DNA of 64,000 nt from Serratia plymuthica NBRC 102599 (GTDB lineage Bacteria > Pseudomonadota > Gammaproteobacteria > Enterobacterales > Enterobacteriaceae), in contig NZ_BCTU01000016.1 in assembly GCF_001590925.1 (NCBI RefSeq), positions 1-64,000 of the forward strand, read 5' to 3'. This document shows, piece after piece, positions 20,137 to 27,181 of this stretch. The notes below the pieces were generated by a model that saw only the letters and a list, made by a program, of their open reading frames with translations, did not search any database and had not been told where the DNA came from. The position numbers and the translations under genes were made by a program. Position 1 is the first letter of the stretch. Every line of letters begins with the position of its first letter.

Positions 20137-20801
20137 CCCTGCGTCTCTTTTTTTAATAAATAGCCGATGCCGCGCACGGTAATAATTCTTTCCTTGCCGA
20201 TCTTGCGTCGCAGGTTATGCATATGCACCTCCAGAGAATTACTTTCCACGCTGTCGCCATTGCCGAACAGCCGCTGTTCCAATGTGGCTTTGCGCACCAC
20301 GGTTCCGGCGCAGCGCATCAGCTCATGCAGCAGTCGGTACTCTTTTTTTGATAGCAGCAACAGTTCGTCTTCCAGGGTGACCTGATGGTTCATCGGGTCC
20401 AGATACAGATTACCGAGACTCCAGGTTTGGGAGGCGAACCCGGCCATGCGTCGGTTCACCGCCTTCACGCGTGAAATCAGTTCCGGCAGCGCAAAAGGTT
20501 TGGCCAGAAAGTCGTCTGCACCGGAATCCAGGCTATTGACCAGGCTCTCGATGCGGTCGCGTGCGGTCAGAATAATGATCGGAATATTTTGTCCGGCGGC
20601 GCGCCATTCGACCAGTTTCGTCAAGCCGTCGCCATCGGGCAGGGTCAGATCCAGCAGCATTAAATCGAAGCTGCCCTGCGATAATTGAAGTTGTGCATCA
20701 TGGACCAGCCGCACCCAGCACAGATCGAACCCTGCCAGTTCCAATGCGCGGCACAGGGCTTTGCCCAATTGCAGATCGTCTTCCACAAGCAAAATGTTCA
20801 C
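20133..20801 (-). CDS. OmpR/PhoB-family response regulator (QseB/PmrA-like)
   Basis: A 222-residue regulator. The receiver domain (1-115) has the acidic pair ED, phospho-acceptor Asp in LMLLDLTLPDGDG (about 51), Thr in IIILTARD and Lys in DFLAKPF. The winged-helix DNA-binding domain (about 125-220) includes SKKEYRLLHELMRCAG, NSLEVHMHNLRRKIG and IITVRGIGYLL. The start is GTG (20801-20799) with only a weak ribosome site. A four-copy 11-bp-spaced repeat just upstream is a good candidate for its own binding site. Confidence 0.92.
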   Translation of the reverse strand: MNILLVEDDLQLGKALCRALELAGFDLCWVRLVHDAQLQLSQGSFDLMLLDLTLPDGDGLTKLVEWRAAGQNIPIIILTARDRIESLVNSLDSGADDFLAKPFALPELISRVKAVNRRMAGFASQTWSLGNLYLDPMNHQVTLEDELLLLSKKEYRLLHELMRCAGTVVRKATLEQRLFGNGDSVESNSLEVHMHNLRRKIGKERIITVRGIGYLLKKETQG

Positions 20802-20891
20802 TGGATATCCGGTTTATGTCACGGCGCTGGCGGCTATATAACTACAACCCTCAGCGGAAGACAACGCCGTACGGCTCTTCGGTTATGCCTT

Positions 20892-20935
20892 CTTAAGCAA
20901 ACCTTAATCTGGCGTTAATTTCGCGTTAAGGCAAC
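20892..20935. promoter_or_regulatory. Four tandem NTTAA(G/T) boxes at 11-bp spacing
   Basis: Hexamers CTTAAG (20892), CTTAAT (20903), GTTAAT (20914) and GTTAAG (20925) start exactly 11 bases apart. This is the layout of PmrA/QseB-type boxes (CTTAAT-N5-CTTAAT), but with two adjacent dimer sites. It lies between the response-regulator gene and the rightward mipA-like gene, so it probably mediates autoregulation and possibly mipA control. Confidence 0.75.
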
Positions 20936-20990
20936 GACTCAGGGTTTCGGGTAGGCTGCTCCAGCACAACAGTCACCTTAGGGTAAAAAA

Positions 20991-21224
20991 ATGCATGCTG
21001 GCAACGCTTTAAATTTAGCCCTCTCTGGCGGGATTGTCCGTCCGTGCGTGATTTTATTTATCGCTCTGGAGCTGCTGATTTTTCACATAGGTGCCCGGGA
21101 GGAAAATAATTCAGTCCCACACCCTCCAGCCGTACAGCTCAGCTCACATACGGAGATGTCGGATGTTTTTGACAGTTTAAAACCACGTATGAAAAAACAA
21201 TTACGGCGCCTGATAGCGCTATAA
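20991..21224 (+). CDS. Possible small membrane protein (77 residues)
   Basis: An ATG preceded by TTAGGG opens a 77-codon frame with one hydrophobic stretch, CVILFIALELLIFHIG (about residues 19-34), and a basic C-terminus RMKKQLRRLIAL. It occupies most of the gap before the MipA-like gene and ends 29 bases before it. I do not recognise it. It could be a real small protein or just the mipA leader. Confidence 0.3.
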   Translation: MHAGNALNLALSGGIVRPCVILFIALELLIFHIGAREENNSVPHPPAVQLSSHTEMSDVFDSLKPRMKKQLRRLIAL

Positions 21225-21253
21225 CACTCCCATTAAATAATAAGGTAGATACG

Positions 21254-22066
21254 GTGAAAAATACCCTGGGTTATTCTGCGGTGACGTTATTGATGTTATT
21301 TCCCCTGCAGGGGTTTACACAGGATGACGGAGAAGCTTCATTGAAACTCAGTGGCGGTATGGCGGTAGCACCGGTTTATCAGGGGGCTTCCAGCTATAGC
21401 GCCGTGCCGTTGTACGATATTCAGGCCGGTTACGATAAATCGGCCTGGGGTGATTTCAGTCTGGGCCTGATCGACGGTGCACGCTGGCAGTTACCCTTGT
21501 CAGGGCCGTTTGGCATCGCCTTATTGGCCGGTTATGACGCCGGGCGTGATGAGGAGGTGAAAACGTTGAGCGGCCGCAATAAGCGGCTAAAAGGCATGGG
21601 TGATCTCGACGGCGCTTTTGAGGCGGGCATAGAGCTGAGCTATAAATTTGACCCTTTCCATGCCTTTGTGAAAGGTATGCAGGCCACCAAAGCGCGTCGT
21701 TACGGCGATGAGGATCTGGGGCATACCGCCTATGTCGATCTGGGTGTGGCGGCGGTTTATTCGCTGAGCGAGGCGCTGACCCTGTCGAGTGATCTGAGCA
21801 CCACCTGGGCCAACAGCGGTTATCAGCGCGGCTATTTTGGCGTGACGCAGCGGCAGGCGCAGCAAACCTCTTTCGCCGCTTATCGGCCGGGGAGCGGTTT
21901 TAAGCAGGTGACGCTCAATGGCGCGCTGAATTACCAATGGACGCCGGAAATCGCCTTCCAGGCCGGTGCGGGTATCTATACTCTGTTGGGTGACGCGGCT
22001 AAAAGCCCGATCGTCGAGAAAAAAGTGGCTGGGGTTGCCTTCCTGGGGGCCAGTTACAGTTTCTGA
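21254..22066 (+). CDS. MipA/OmpV family outer-membrane protein
   Basis: A 270-residue protein with an N-terminal signal peptide (KNTLGYSAVTLLMLFPLQGFTQ, cleavage about 22) and repeated amphipathic beta strands ending in the aromatic AGVAFLGASYSF expected of an outer-membrane barrel. Family hallmarks are GGMAVAPVYQGASSYSAVPL near the N-terminus and DLGVAAVYSLSEALTLSSDLS. Relatives scaffold MltA-PBP1B in E. coli or affect antibiotic entry and cell-envelope stress. Its divergence from a QseBC/PmrAB-like system with a shared four-box operator suggests it is a regulated target. The ATG at 21254 is preceded by TAAGG. Confidence 0.88.
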   Translation: MKNTLGYSAVTLLMLFPLQGFTQDDGEASLKLSGGMAVAPVYQGASSYSAVPLYDIQAGYDKSAWGDFSLGLIDGARWQLPLSGPFGIALLAGYDAGRDEEVKTLSGRNKRLKGMGDLDGAFEAGIELSYKFDPFHAFVKGMQATKARRYGDEDLGHTAYVDLGVAAVYSLSEALTLSSDLSTTWANSGYQRGYFGVTQRQAQQTSFAAYRPGSGFKQVTLNGALNYQWTPEIAFQAGAGIYTLLGDAAKSPIVEKKVAGVAFLGASYSF

Positions 22067-22091
22067 TTTCCCAACCATAACAAGGAATAGC

Positions 22092-22838
22092 ATGTCGAAA
22101 GTTGCACTGGTCACCGGCGCCAGCCGGGGCATTGGGCGCGCCACGGCGCTGCTGCTGGCCCGCCAGGGTTACGCGGTGGGTGTTAACTATCTGAAAGATG
22201 AAGCGGCGGCGCAGCAGGTGGTGGCGGAGATCGCGTCCCTGGGGGGCCGGGCGGTGGCGCTGCGGGCGGATATCGCCGATGAAAGCCAGGTGGCGGCGAT
22301 GTTTGCGGCGCTGGACGCGACCCTTGGCCCGATCGACGCACTGGTCAACAACGCCGGCATTCTGTTTCAGCAGGCCAGTATCGAGCAACTTACCGCCGAG
22401 CGCATCAACAAGGTATTGACCACCAACGTGACCGGCTATTTTCTCTGCTGCCGCGAGGCGGTAAAGCGCATGGCGAAGCGCCATGGAGGGAAGGGCGGAG
22501 CGATCGTTAATGTGTCGTCCGCCGCCGCCCGTTTGGGGGCACCGGGCGAATATGTCGACTATGCCGCATCAAAGGGCGCGGTCGACACGCTGACTACCGG
22601 GCTTTCTCTGGAGGTGGCGGCGCAGGGCATCCGGGTCAACGGCGTGCGACCGGGGTTTATTTATACTGAAATGCACGCCAGCGGCGGTGAGCCGGGGCGA
22701 GTCGACCGGGTAAAAAGCGGGTTGCCGATGCAGCGTGGCGGCTATCCGGAAGAGGTGGCAGAAGCCATCGCCTTTCTGCTGTCCGATGCCGCGTCTTACG
22801 TGACCGGCAGTTTTATCGAGGCTGCCGGCGGGCGGTGA
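22092..22838 (+). CDS. SDR-family oxidoreductase
   Basis: A 248-residue classical short-chain dehydrogenase. The cofactor loop is VTGASRGIGRATALL (about 7-21), the structural NAG is in ALVNNAGILFQ (about 83), and the catalytic Ser, Tyr and Lys lie in IVNVSSAAARLGAPGEYVDYAASKGAVD (about 138-165), with RVNGVRPGFIYTEM after it. It resembles glucose/3-oxoacyl dehydrogenase-like SDRs of the YgfF type. The frame extends upstream into the mipA-like gene, so I chose the ATG at 22092 behind AAGGAA. It lies 25 bases after that gene and may share its transcript. The substrate is unknown. Confidence 0.88.
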   Translation: MSKVALVTGASRGIGRATALLLARQGYAVGVNYLKDEAAAQQVVAEIASLGGRAVALRADIADESQVAAMFAALDATLGPIDALVNNAGILFQQASIEQLTAERINKVLTTNVTGYFLCCREAVKRMAKRHGGKGGAIVNVSSAAARLGAPGEYVDYAASKGAVDTLTTGLSLEVAAQGIRVNGVRPGFIYTEMHASGGEPGRVDRVKSGLPMQRGGYPEEVAEAIAFLLSDAASYVTGSFIEAAGGR

Positions 22839-22935
22839 TGGTTTTGTCAGCTGAAATTACAAAGATTTCATTTTGACAGCGAGCATTATAGGGTGTAATT
22901 TTTGAATAAATAATGACCAATTTGTAGTTACAAAA

Positions 22936-23244
22936 ATGTATGTTTCTTTTGAATGGAATCAAAATAAAAGCCAAAGTAATCTGGTAAAACATCACATTAG
23001 CTTTGATCTGGCACAGCATGTGTTTTCAGACCCAAACCAATTGGCGGTGATTGAACGCATTGAGGGCGGAGAACAACGCTGGCAAACCATCGGCATGGTT
23101 GATGGGTGTCTGATACTGCTCGTGGTGCATACAACTCATGAGATCGATGCAGACGGCGATAGTATTGAAATCATCCGCATCATTTCTGCTCGTAAGGCGG
23201 ATGCAAAAGAAAGGAGGGAATATGAAGCGCAAAAATTCGGTTAA
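22936..23244 (+). CDS. brnT: BrnT-family ribonuclease toxin
   Basis: A 102-residue basic protein with the BrnT pattern: FEWNQNKSQSNLVKHHISFDLAQHVFSDP at the N-terminus, then QRWQTIGMVDGCLILLVVHT and IIRIISARKADAKERREYE at the C-terminus. BrnT toxins have a RelE-like fold and cleave RNA, halting growth until BrnA releases them. The gene overlaps brnA by 23 bases, the usual toxin-first order. A short A+T-rich promoter region lies upstream. Confidence 0.88.
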   Translation: MYVSFEWNQNKSQSNLVKHHISFDLAQHVFSDPNQLAVIERIEGGEQRWQTIGMVDGCLILLVVHTTHEIDADGDSIEIIRIISARKADAKERREYEAQKFG

Positions 23245-23539
23245 GGACGTGCGGCATAGTCTGCTTCCTCCATTGACGGAGGAGCAAAAAGCGCAGATAG
23301 CTTCTCTGAGAGCTTTAGGCGATGCTGAAATTGACTACGGCGATGCGCCAACGCTCAGCGATGAAACATGGGCGCAGGCAGTTCAGGGTCGTTTCTATAA
23401 GCCGATGAAAGTGTCAAAAACGATCAGAATTGATGCCGATATTCTGGCGTGGCTCCAAAGACCCGGTAAGGGCTATCAGAAACGTTTGAACGCAGTGCTG
23501 CGTGAAGCGATGCTGAAGGAGCATGAGCACGAAGAGTAA
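23222..23539 (+). CDS. brnA: BrnA-family antitoxin
   Basis: A 105-residue antitoxin. The N-terminal part is basic and disordered, and residues about 55-100 (KPMKVSKTIRIDADILAWLQRPGKGYQKRLNAVLREAML) form the ribbon-helix-helix DNA-binding domain of the BrnA family. I chose the ATG at 23222 because a perfect AAGGAGGG lies just upstream, inside the end of brnT; upstream starts in this frame fall deep inside brnT. It would bind BrnT and repress the brnTA promoter. Confidence 0.88.
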   Translation: MKRKNSVKDVRHSLLPPLTEEQKAQIASLRALGDAEIDYGDAPTLSDETWAQAVQGRFYKPMKVSKTIRIDADILAWLQRPGKGYQKRLNAVLREAMLKEHEHEE

Positions 23540-23564
23540 AATCGAGTTGGCGTTGTGGATAATT

Positions 23565-23594
23565 ATCCGGTGATTTCAGGTCACCGGATTTGTT
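23565..23594 (+). terminator. Terminator of brnTA
   Basis: ATCCGGTGA (23565-23573) pairs with TCACCGGAT (23581-23589) and is followed by TTGTT. It lies 25 bases after the brnA stop and before the convergent GntR gene. Confidence 0.75.
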
Positions 23595-23606
23595 CTCCGA
23601 GCCTGC

Positions 23607-24284
23607 TCAGCCCTCGTGCAACAGCGCGCTGCGGAACGACAGAATATGCGCTTCTGCCGCGTCGGCCGCGGCGTCGCTGTCCTGGGCGGCCAGTGCGGCG
23701 ATAATCGCCCGATGTTCCTCGATCACTTCCCGCATATGCCCTTCCCGCGACAACGTGCTGGCCCAAAAACGCTGCGCCCTGGCGTGCAGTACGCTCAAGA
23801 TATCCACCAACATGTTATTGCCGGCGATCAGCGCCAGTTCCTGATGGAACGCATGATCGAGCGTCATCATCCGAATCCGGTCGCGGCTCTGGCAGGCGGC
23901 TTCGATTTGTTGATTGAGCGCGGTCAGCGCAGCGATTTGTGGCTCGGTAATCCTTTTGCTCGCCAGCCGCATGCACAGCATTTCATTGGCCAGCCGCACT
24001 TCGATCAGCTCCAGCGCGTCATCCATCGACAGCGGAGAAACCATCACCCCTTTGCGCGGGATCACCTGCAGCAACCCTTCATTCGCCAAACGGTGGATCG
24101 CCTGATTGATCGGCGTTCTGCCCATATCCAGTTCGCTCATGACCTGTGCGGTATTGAGATACTCTCCGGGTTTATAGCTTAACGTCACCAGCGCCTGCTT
24201 GAAGCGCCGATAGGCCAGTTCGTTCAGTGACAGCCCGGCTTCCTCTGCCGTCGGGAGTGCCTGGCTCTCTGCGTCAACGGTCAT
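23607..24284 (-). CDS. GntR/FCD family transcriptional regulator
   Basis: A 225-residue regulator. The N-terminal winged helix (about 18-85) contains LAYRRFKQALVTLSYKPGEYLN and MGRTPINQAIHRLANEGLLQVIPRKG, typical of GntR. The all-helical FCD ligand-binding domain follows (about 95-215), with the metal/ligand histidine in DHAFHQELA and a later EEHRAIIAAL. The upstream frame is longer, but the ATG at 24284 has GGAG in front. It is divergent from the DUF2848-amidase-transporter operon, which it most likely controls in response to the catabolic substrate. Confidence 0.9.
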   Translation of the reverse strand: MTVDAESQALPTAEEAGLSLNELAYRRFKQALVTLSYKPGEYLNTAQVMSELDMGRTPINQAIHRLANEGLLQVIPRKGVMVSPLSMDDALELIEVRLANEMLCMRLASKRITEPQIAALTALNQQIEAACQSRDRIRMMTLDHAFHQELALIAGNNMLVDILSVLHARAQRFWASTLSREGHMREVIEEHRAIIAALAAQDSDAAADAAEAHILSFRSALLHEG

Positions 24285-24372
24285 CACGTTCTGCTCCTGC
24301 AAGAAGAAAGTTTTTAGACATAGTACACAAAAACATGGCACGGAAATCGCTTATTTGGTTGCTAAAGATATA

Positions 24373-24384
24373 GTGAAATTTCAC
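24373..24384. promoter_or_regulatory. Palindromic candidate operator for the GntR regulator
   Basis: GTGAAATTTCAC is a perfect 12-base palindrome in the 128-base gap between the GntR gene and the divergent operon, 28 bases before the first rightward ATG. GntR-family regulators often bind such short palindromes. The assignment is by position and symmetry only. Confidence 0.5.
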
Positions 24385-24412
24385 AGTATTTTAACCAAAG
24401 GGGCACAATGCC

Positions 24413-25126
24413 ATGAGATTGACCTTCATTTTACCCGAATCCTGCGGCGCCGGGGCGCTGGATGTCGAGATTGATCATCTGGTGATCGCCGGTTGGACCG
24501 GCCGCGACCGCGAGGCGATCTTGCACCATATTCGGGAGTTGGCCGAGCTGGGCGTGCCCCAACCCAGTGCAATCCCACTGTTTTACCGGGTGGCGGTTAA
24601 CCAGCTAAGCCAGAGCGAACGCATCGAAGTGATCGGCAACGCTACCTCCGGGGAAGCTGAACCGCTGATCTTCGCCCATCGCGGCGAGCTGTACGTTTCG
24701 CTGGCGTCCGATCATACCGATCGTCAACTGGAAGCGCACAGCGTAGCGCTCTCCAAACAGATCTGCGTTAAGCCGGTTGCGCGCACCGCCTGGCCGCTGC
24801 GAGAGGTGATCGCGCATTGGGATTCGCTGATCCTGCGGTCGTGGATCAGGGAAGACGGGGAATTCCGGCTTTATCAGCAGGGAAGCCTCGCGAGCCTGCG
24901 CACGCCGGGCGATCTGCTGGAGCGCTATCTGGGCGGCCAGCAGTTGCCGGAAGGCGGGCTGACGGTACCGCGGCCGCGTGATGGATTAGCGATGACCTGC
25001 GGAACGGTAGCGGCGATTGGCGGCATCCGGCCGGCGGCGGAGTTCCGCATGGAGCTGGCGGACGAGGTGCTGGGGCGCTCTATCACTCATGACTATCACA
25101 GCGTTGAACTGCCGGTGGTGGCGTGA
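24413..25126 (+). CDS. DUF2848 family protein
   Basis: A 237-residue protein that I assign to DUF2848, which is distantly related to fumarylacetoacetate hydrolases. Recognisable blocks are IDHLVIAGWTGRDREAILHHI near residue 22, GVPQPSAIPLFYRVAVNQL, SDHTDRQLEAHSVALSKQICVKPVA and GLAMTCGTVAAIGGIRPAAEF near the C-terminus. If FAH-like it may hydrolyse or isomerise a small carboxylate, but no activity is established. The stop codon overlaps the amidase start by one base (TGATG), so the two are coupled. Confidence 0.8.
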   Translation: MRLTFILPESCGAGALDVEIDHLVIAGWTGRDREAILHHIRELAELGVPQPSAIPLFYRVAVNQLSQSERIEVIGNATSGEAEPLIFAHRGELYVSLASDHTDRQLEAHSVALSKQICVKPVARTAWPLREVIAHWDSLILRSWIREDGEFRLYQQGSLASLRTPGDLLERYLGGQQLPEGGLTVPRPRDGLAMTCGTVAAIGGIRPAAEFRMELADEVLGRSITHDYHSVELPVVA

Positions 25127-26475
25127 TGAAAAAACTGACTTTAGGGCAGGCTGCCGCCGGGCTGGCCAGCGGTGAATTGACCGCCGTGCAACTGACCGCC
25201 GCCGCGCTGGCGCACATTGCCGATGAGCAGGGCGAGGGGAAGCGCGTTTTTACCCGCGTTTATGCGCAATGGGCGCAACAGCAGGCACTGGCGGCCGATC
25301 GCCGGCGTGTGGAGGGGAAGCCTTTGTCAGCGCTGGACGGCGTTCCGGTGTCGGTCAAAGACCTGTTCGACGTGGCCGGTGAAGCCACCGCCGCCGGCTC
25401 ACGGGTGCTGGCCGCCGCACCGGCCGCCGCAAAACATGCCGCCGTGGTGGAACGCTTGTTGCAGGCGGGTGCGGTGGTTATCGGTAAAACCAACATGACC
25501 GAGTTCGCCTATTCCGGGCTTGGGATCAACCCTCACTACGGCACGCCTGCCAATCCTTGGGATCGCGCTGCACGTCGTATTCCCGGCGGTTCATCCTCCG
25601 GGGCTGCGGTCGCGGTGGCCGATGGTATGTGTTTTGGTTCGATTGGTAGCGACACCGGAGGATCGGTGCGGATCCCGGCGGCCTTCTGCGGCCTGACCGG
25701 TTTTAAGCCTACCGCCCGGCGAATTAACGATGGCGGCCTGTTGCCGTTGTCACCTTCGCTGGATTCGATCGGTGTGATCGCTCACGACGTTGCCGGTTGC
25801 ATCGCTCTGGATGCGGCGATAACCGATCGGCCGTTGCAGCCGCAGTTAAAAAATCTGAGTCAGGCGCGCTTTGCGGTACCGCAAATCCTGGTGCTGGAGG
25901 GCCTGGATGAAGAGGTCGCAGCAGGGTTTCACTTCAGCCTGCAACGGCTGGCGCAGGCCGGCGCGCAGATTGAAACCATTCCCTGCACGGAATTCGCCGA
26001 ACTGGCGGCCATCAACGCCGCCGGCGGTTTTAGCGCGCTGGAGTCCTGGCGCTGGCACCAGGCGCTGATCGCCGAACATGCCGAGGAATATGACCCACGG
26101 GTGCTGTCGCGCATTCGCCGCGGTCAGCCGCTGGGGGAGGGAGATTTGCAGCAGCTACAGCAGCAGCGTGCCGATTGGCAACGGCGAGTTACCGCCGCCG
26201 TGCAAGCGTTTGACGCGTTGTTGATGCCGACCGTACCGCTGGTCGCGCCGACCATTGCCGAGCTTGAAGCGGATGAAGATGCCTATTTCCGTATCAATGG
26301 CGCCGTGCTGCGTAATCCTTCGGTGATCAATTTCCTCGACGGCTGCGCGCTGTCGCTGCCTTGTCAGCAGCCTGGCAGAGCGCCGGTTGGCCTGATGCTG
26401 GCTGGGCTACCTATGCATGATGAGGCGTTGCTGGGTTGGGCGCTGGCGATTGAACGCTGTCTCGCCGGTGCGTGA
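25126..26475 (+). CDS. Amidase signature family hydrolase
   Basis: A 449-residue amidase of the signature (AS) family. The Ser-cisSer-Lys triad is visible: Lys in VPVSVKDLFDVAG (about 80), cis-Ser in GGSSSGAAVAVADGM (about 154) and nucleophile Ser in GSDTGGSVRIPAAFCG (about 178). The C-terminus ends in the common LPMHDEALLGWALAIE. AS enzymes hydrolyse amides, ureides or aminoacyl amides; in this context a small amide imported by the downstream transporter is plausible. Start chosen at the ATG overlapping the upstream stop; a GTG sits one codon earlier. Confidence 0.9.
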   Translation: MKKLTLGQAAAGLASGELTAVQLTAAALAHIADEQGEGKRVFTRVYAQWAQQQALAADRRRVEGKPLSALDGVPVSVKDLFDVAGEATAAGSRVLAAAPAAAKHAAVVERLLQAGAVVIGKTNMTEFAYSGLGINPHYGTPANPWDRAARRIPGGSSSGAAVAVADGMCFGSIGSDTGGSVRIPAAFCGLTGFKPTARRINDGGLLPLSPSLDSIGVIAHDVAGCIALDAAITDRPLQPQLKNLSQARFAVPQILVLEGLDEEVAAGFHFSLQRLAQAGAQIETIPCTEFAELAAINAAGGFSALESWRWHQALIAEHAEEYDPRVLSRIRRGQPLGEGDLQQLQQQRADWQRRVTAAVQAFDALLMPTVPLVAPTIAELEADEDAYFRINGAVLRNPSVINFLDGCALSLPCQQPGRAPVGLMLAGLPMHDEALLGWALAIERCLAGA

Positions 26476-26527
26476 TTTTCCGGTGGGGCATGGCCCCGCC
26501 ATACTTTGAGCTAACAGGAGAGTACCC

Positions 26528-27181
26528 ATGACCGGTTCCCCGAACGGAATGCTGTTTGTCGCAACAGATGTCGCCGCGCAGGACGAGGCGGATTTCAATC
26601 AGTGGTACGACCGTGAGCACGTGGAAGAGCGGGTACGCGTTCCCGGCTTCTTGTCGGGTACGCGCTACCAGGCGTTGCAGGGCGGGCGTAAATACCTTGG
26701 GTTGTATAAAACCGAATCCCTGGCCAGTTTTACCTCTGCGGCCTACCGCGCCGCCTTTACCCAACAAACCCCCTGGTCGGTGTCGAGCCTCGATAAAATG
26801 CGTGATCCGATGCGTCGGGTGTGCGCGGTGGAGGCAGTAACCGGGCAGGGCTGCGGCAGTCATTTGGCCATCATCACCCTTGAGCAGGCAGAGCCTGATG
26901 GGCTTAAGCTCACCATTACACATCTGGGGAGCATGCTGGCGGAACAACCCGGTTTTGTCCGCAGCAGCCTGCTCTCGCCCGACGTTGAACTCAGCTCGCC
27001 GTTGCCAAAAGAATCGCGGGAAAACCGTCGCCTGCTGCCGATGCTGCTGATTGAAAGCAGCAGCGCCGCAGCCGGTCAGCGGCTAAATGAACTGGCCTGT
27101 CGCCAGTTGAAAACAGCGGCTGAGGCCACTCAACACTATGTCCTTGGCTGGCAACTGACCAAGCAGGAGCTGACATCATGA
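26528..27181 (+). CDS. Dimeric alpha/beta-barrel (EthD/DUF4286-like) protein
   Basis: A 217-residue protein in which the segment DEADFNQWYDREHVEERVRVPGF (about 20-42) followed by GTRYQAL resembles ferredoxin-like dimeric alpha/beta-barrel proteins of the EthD/DUF4286 kind. A second, more diverged copy may lie at 115-210 (HLAIITLEQAEP, ITHLGSMLAEQPGFVRSSLL). Such proteins are small accessory or catalytic proteins in degradation operons; no function can be assigned. AGGAG precedes the ATG, and the stop overlaps the transporter ATG by 4 bases. Confidence 0.6.
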   Translation: MTGSPNGMLFVATDVAAQDEADFNQWYDREHVEERVRVPGFLSGTRYQALQGGRKYLGLYKTESLASFTSAAYRAAFTQQTPWSVSSLDKMRDPMRRVCAVEAVTGQGCGSHLAIITLEQAEPDGLKLTITHLGSMLAEQPGFVRSSLLSPDVELSSPLPKESRENRRLLPMLLIESSSAAAGQRLNELACRQLKTAAEATQHYVLGWQLTKQELTS

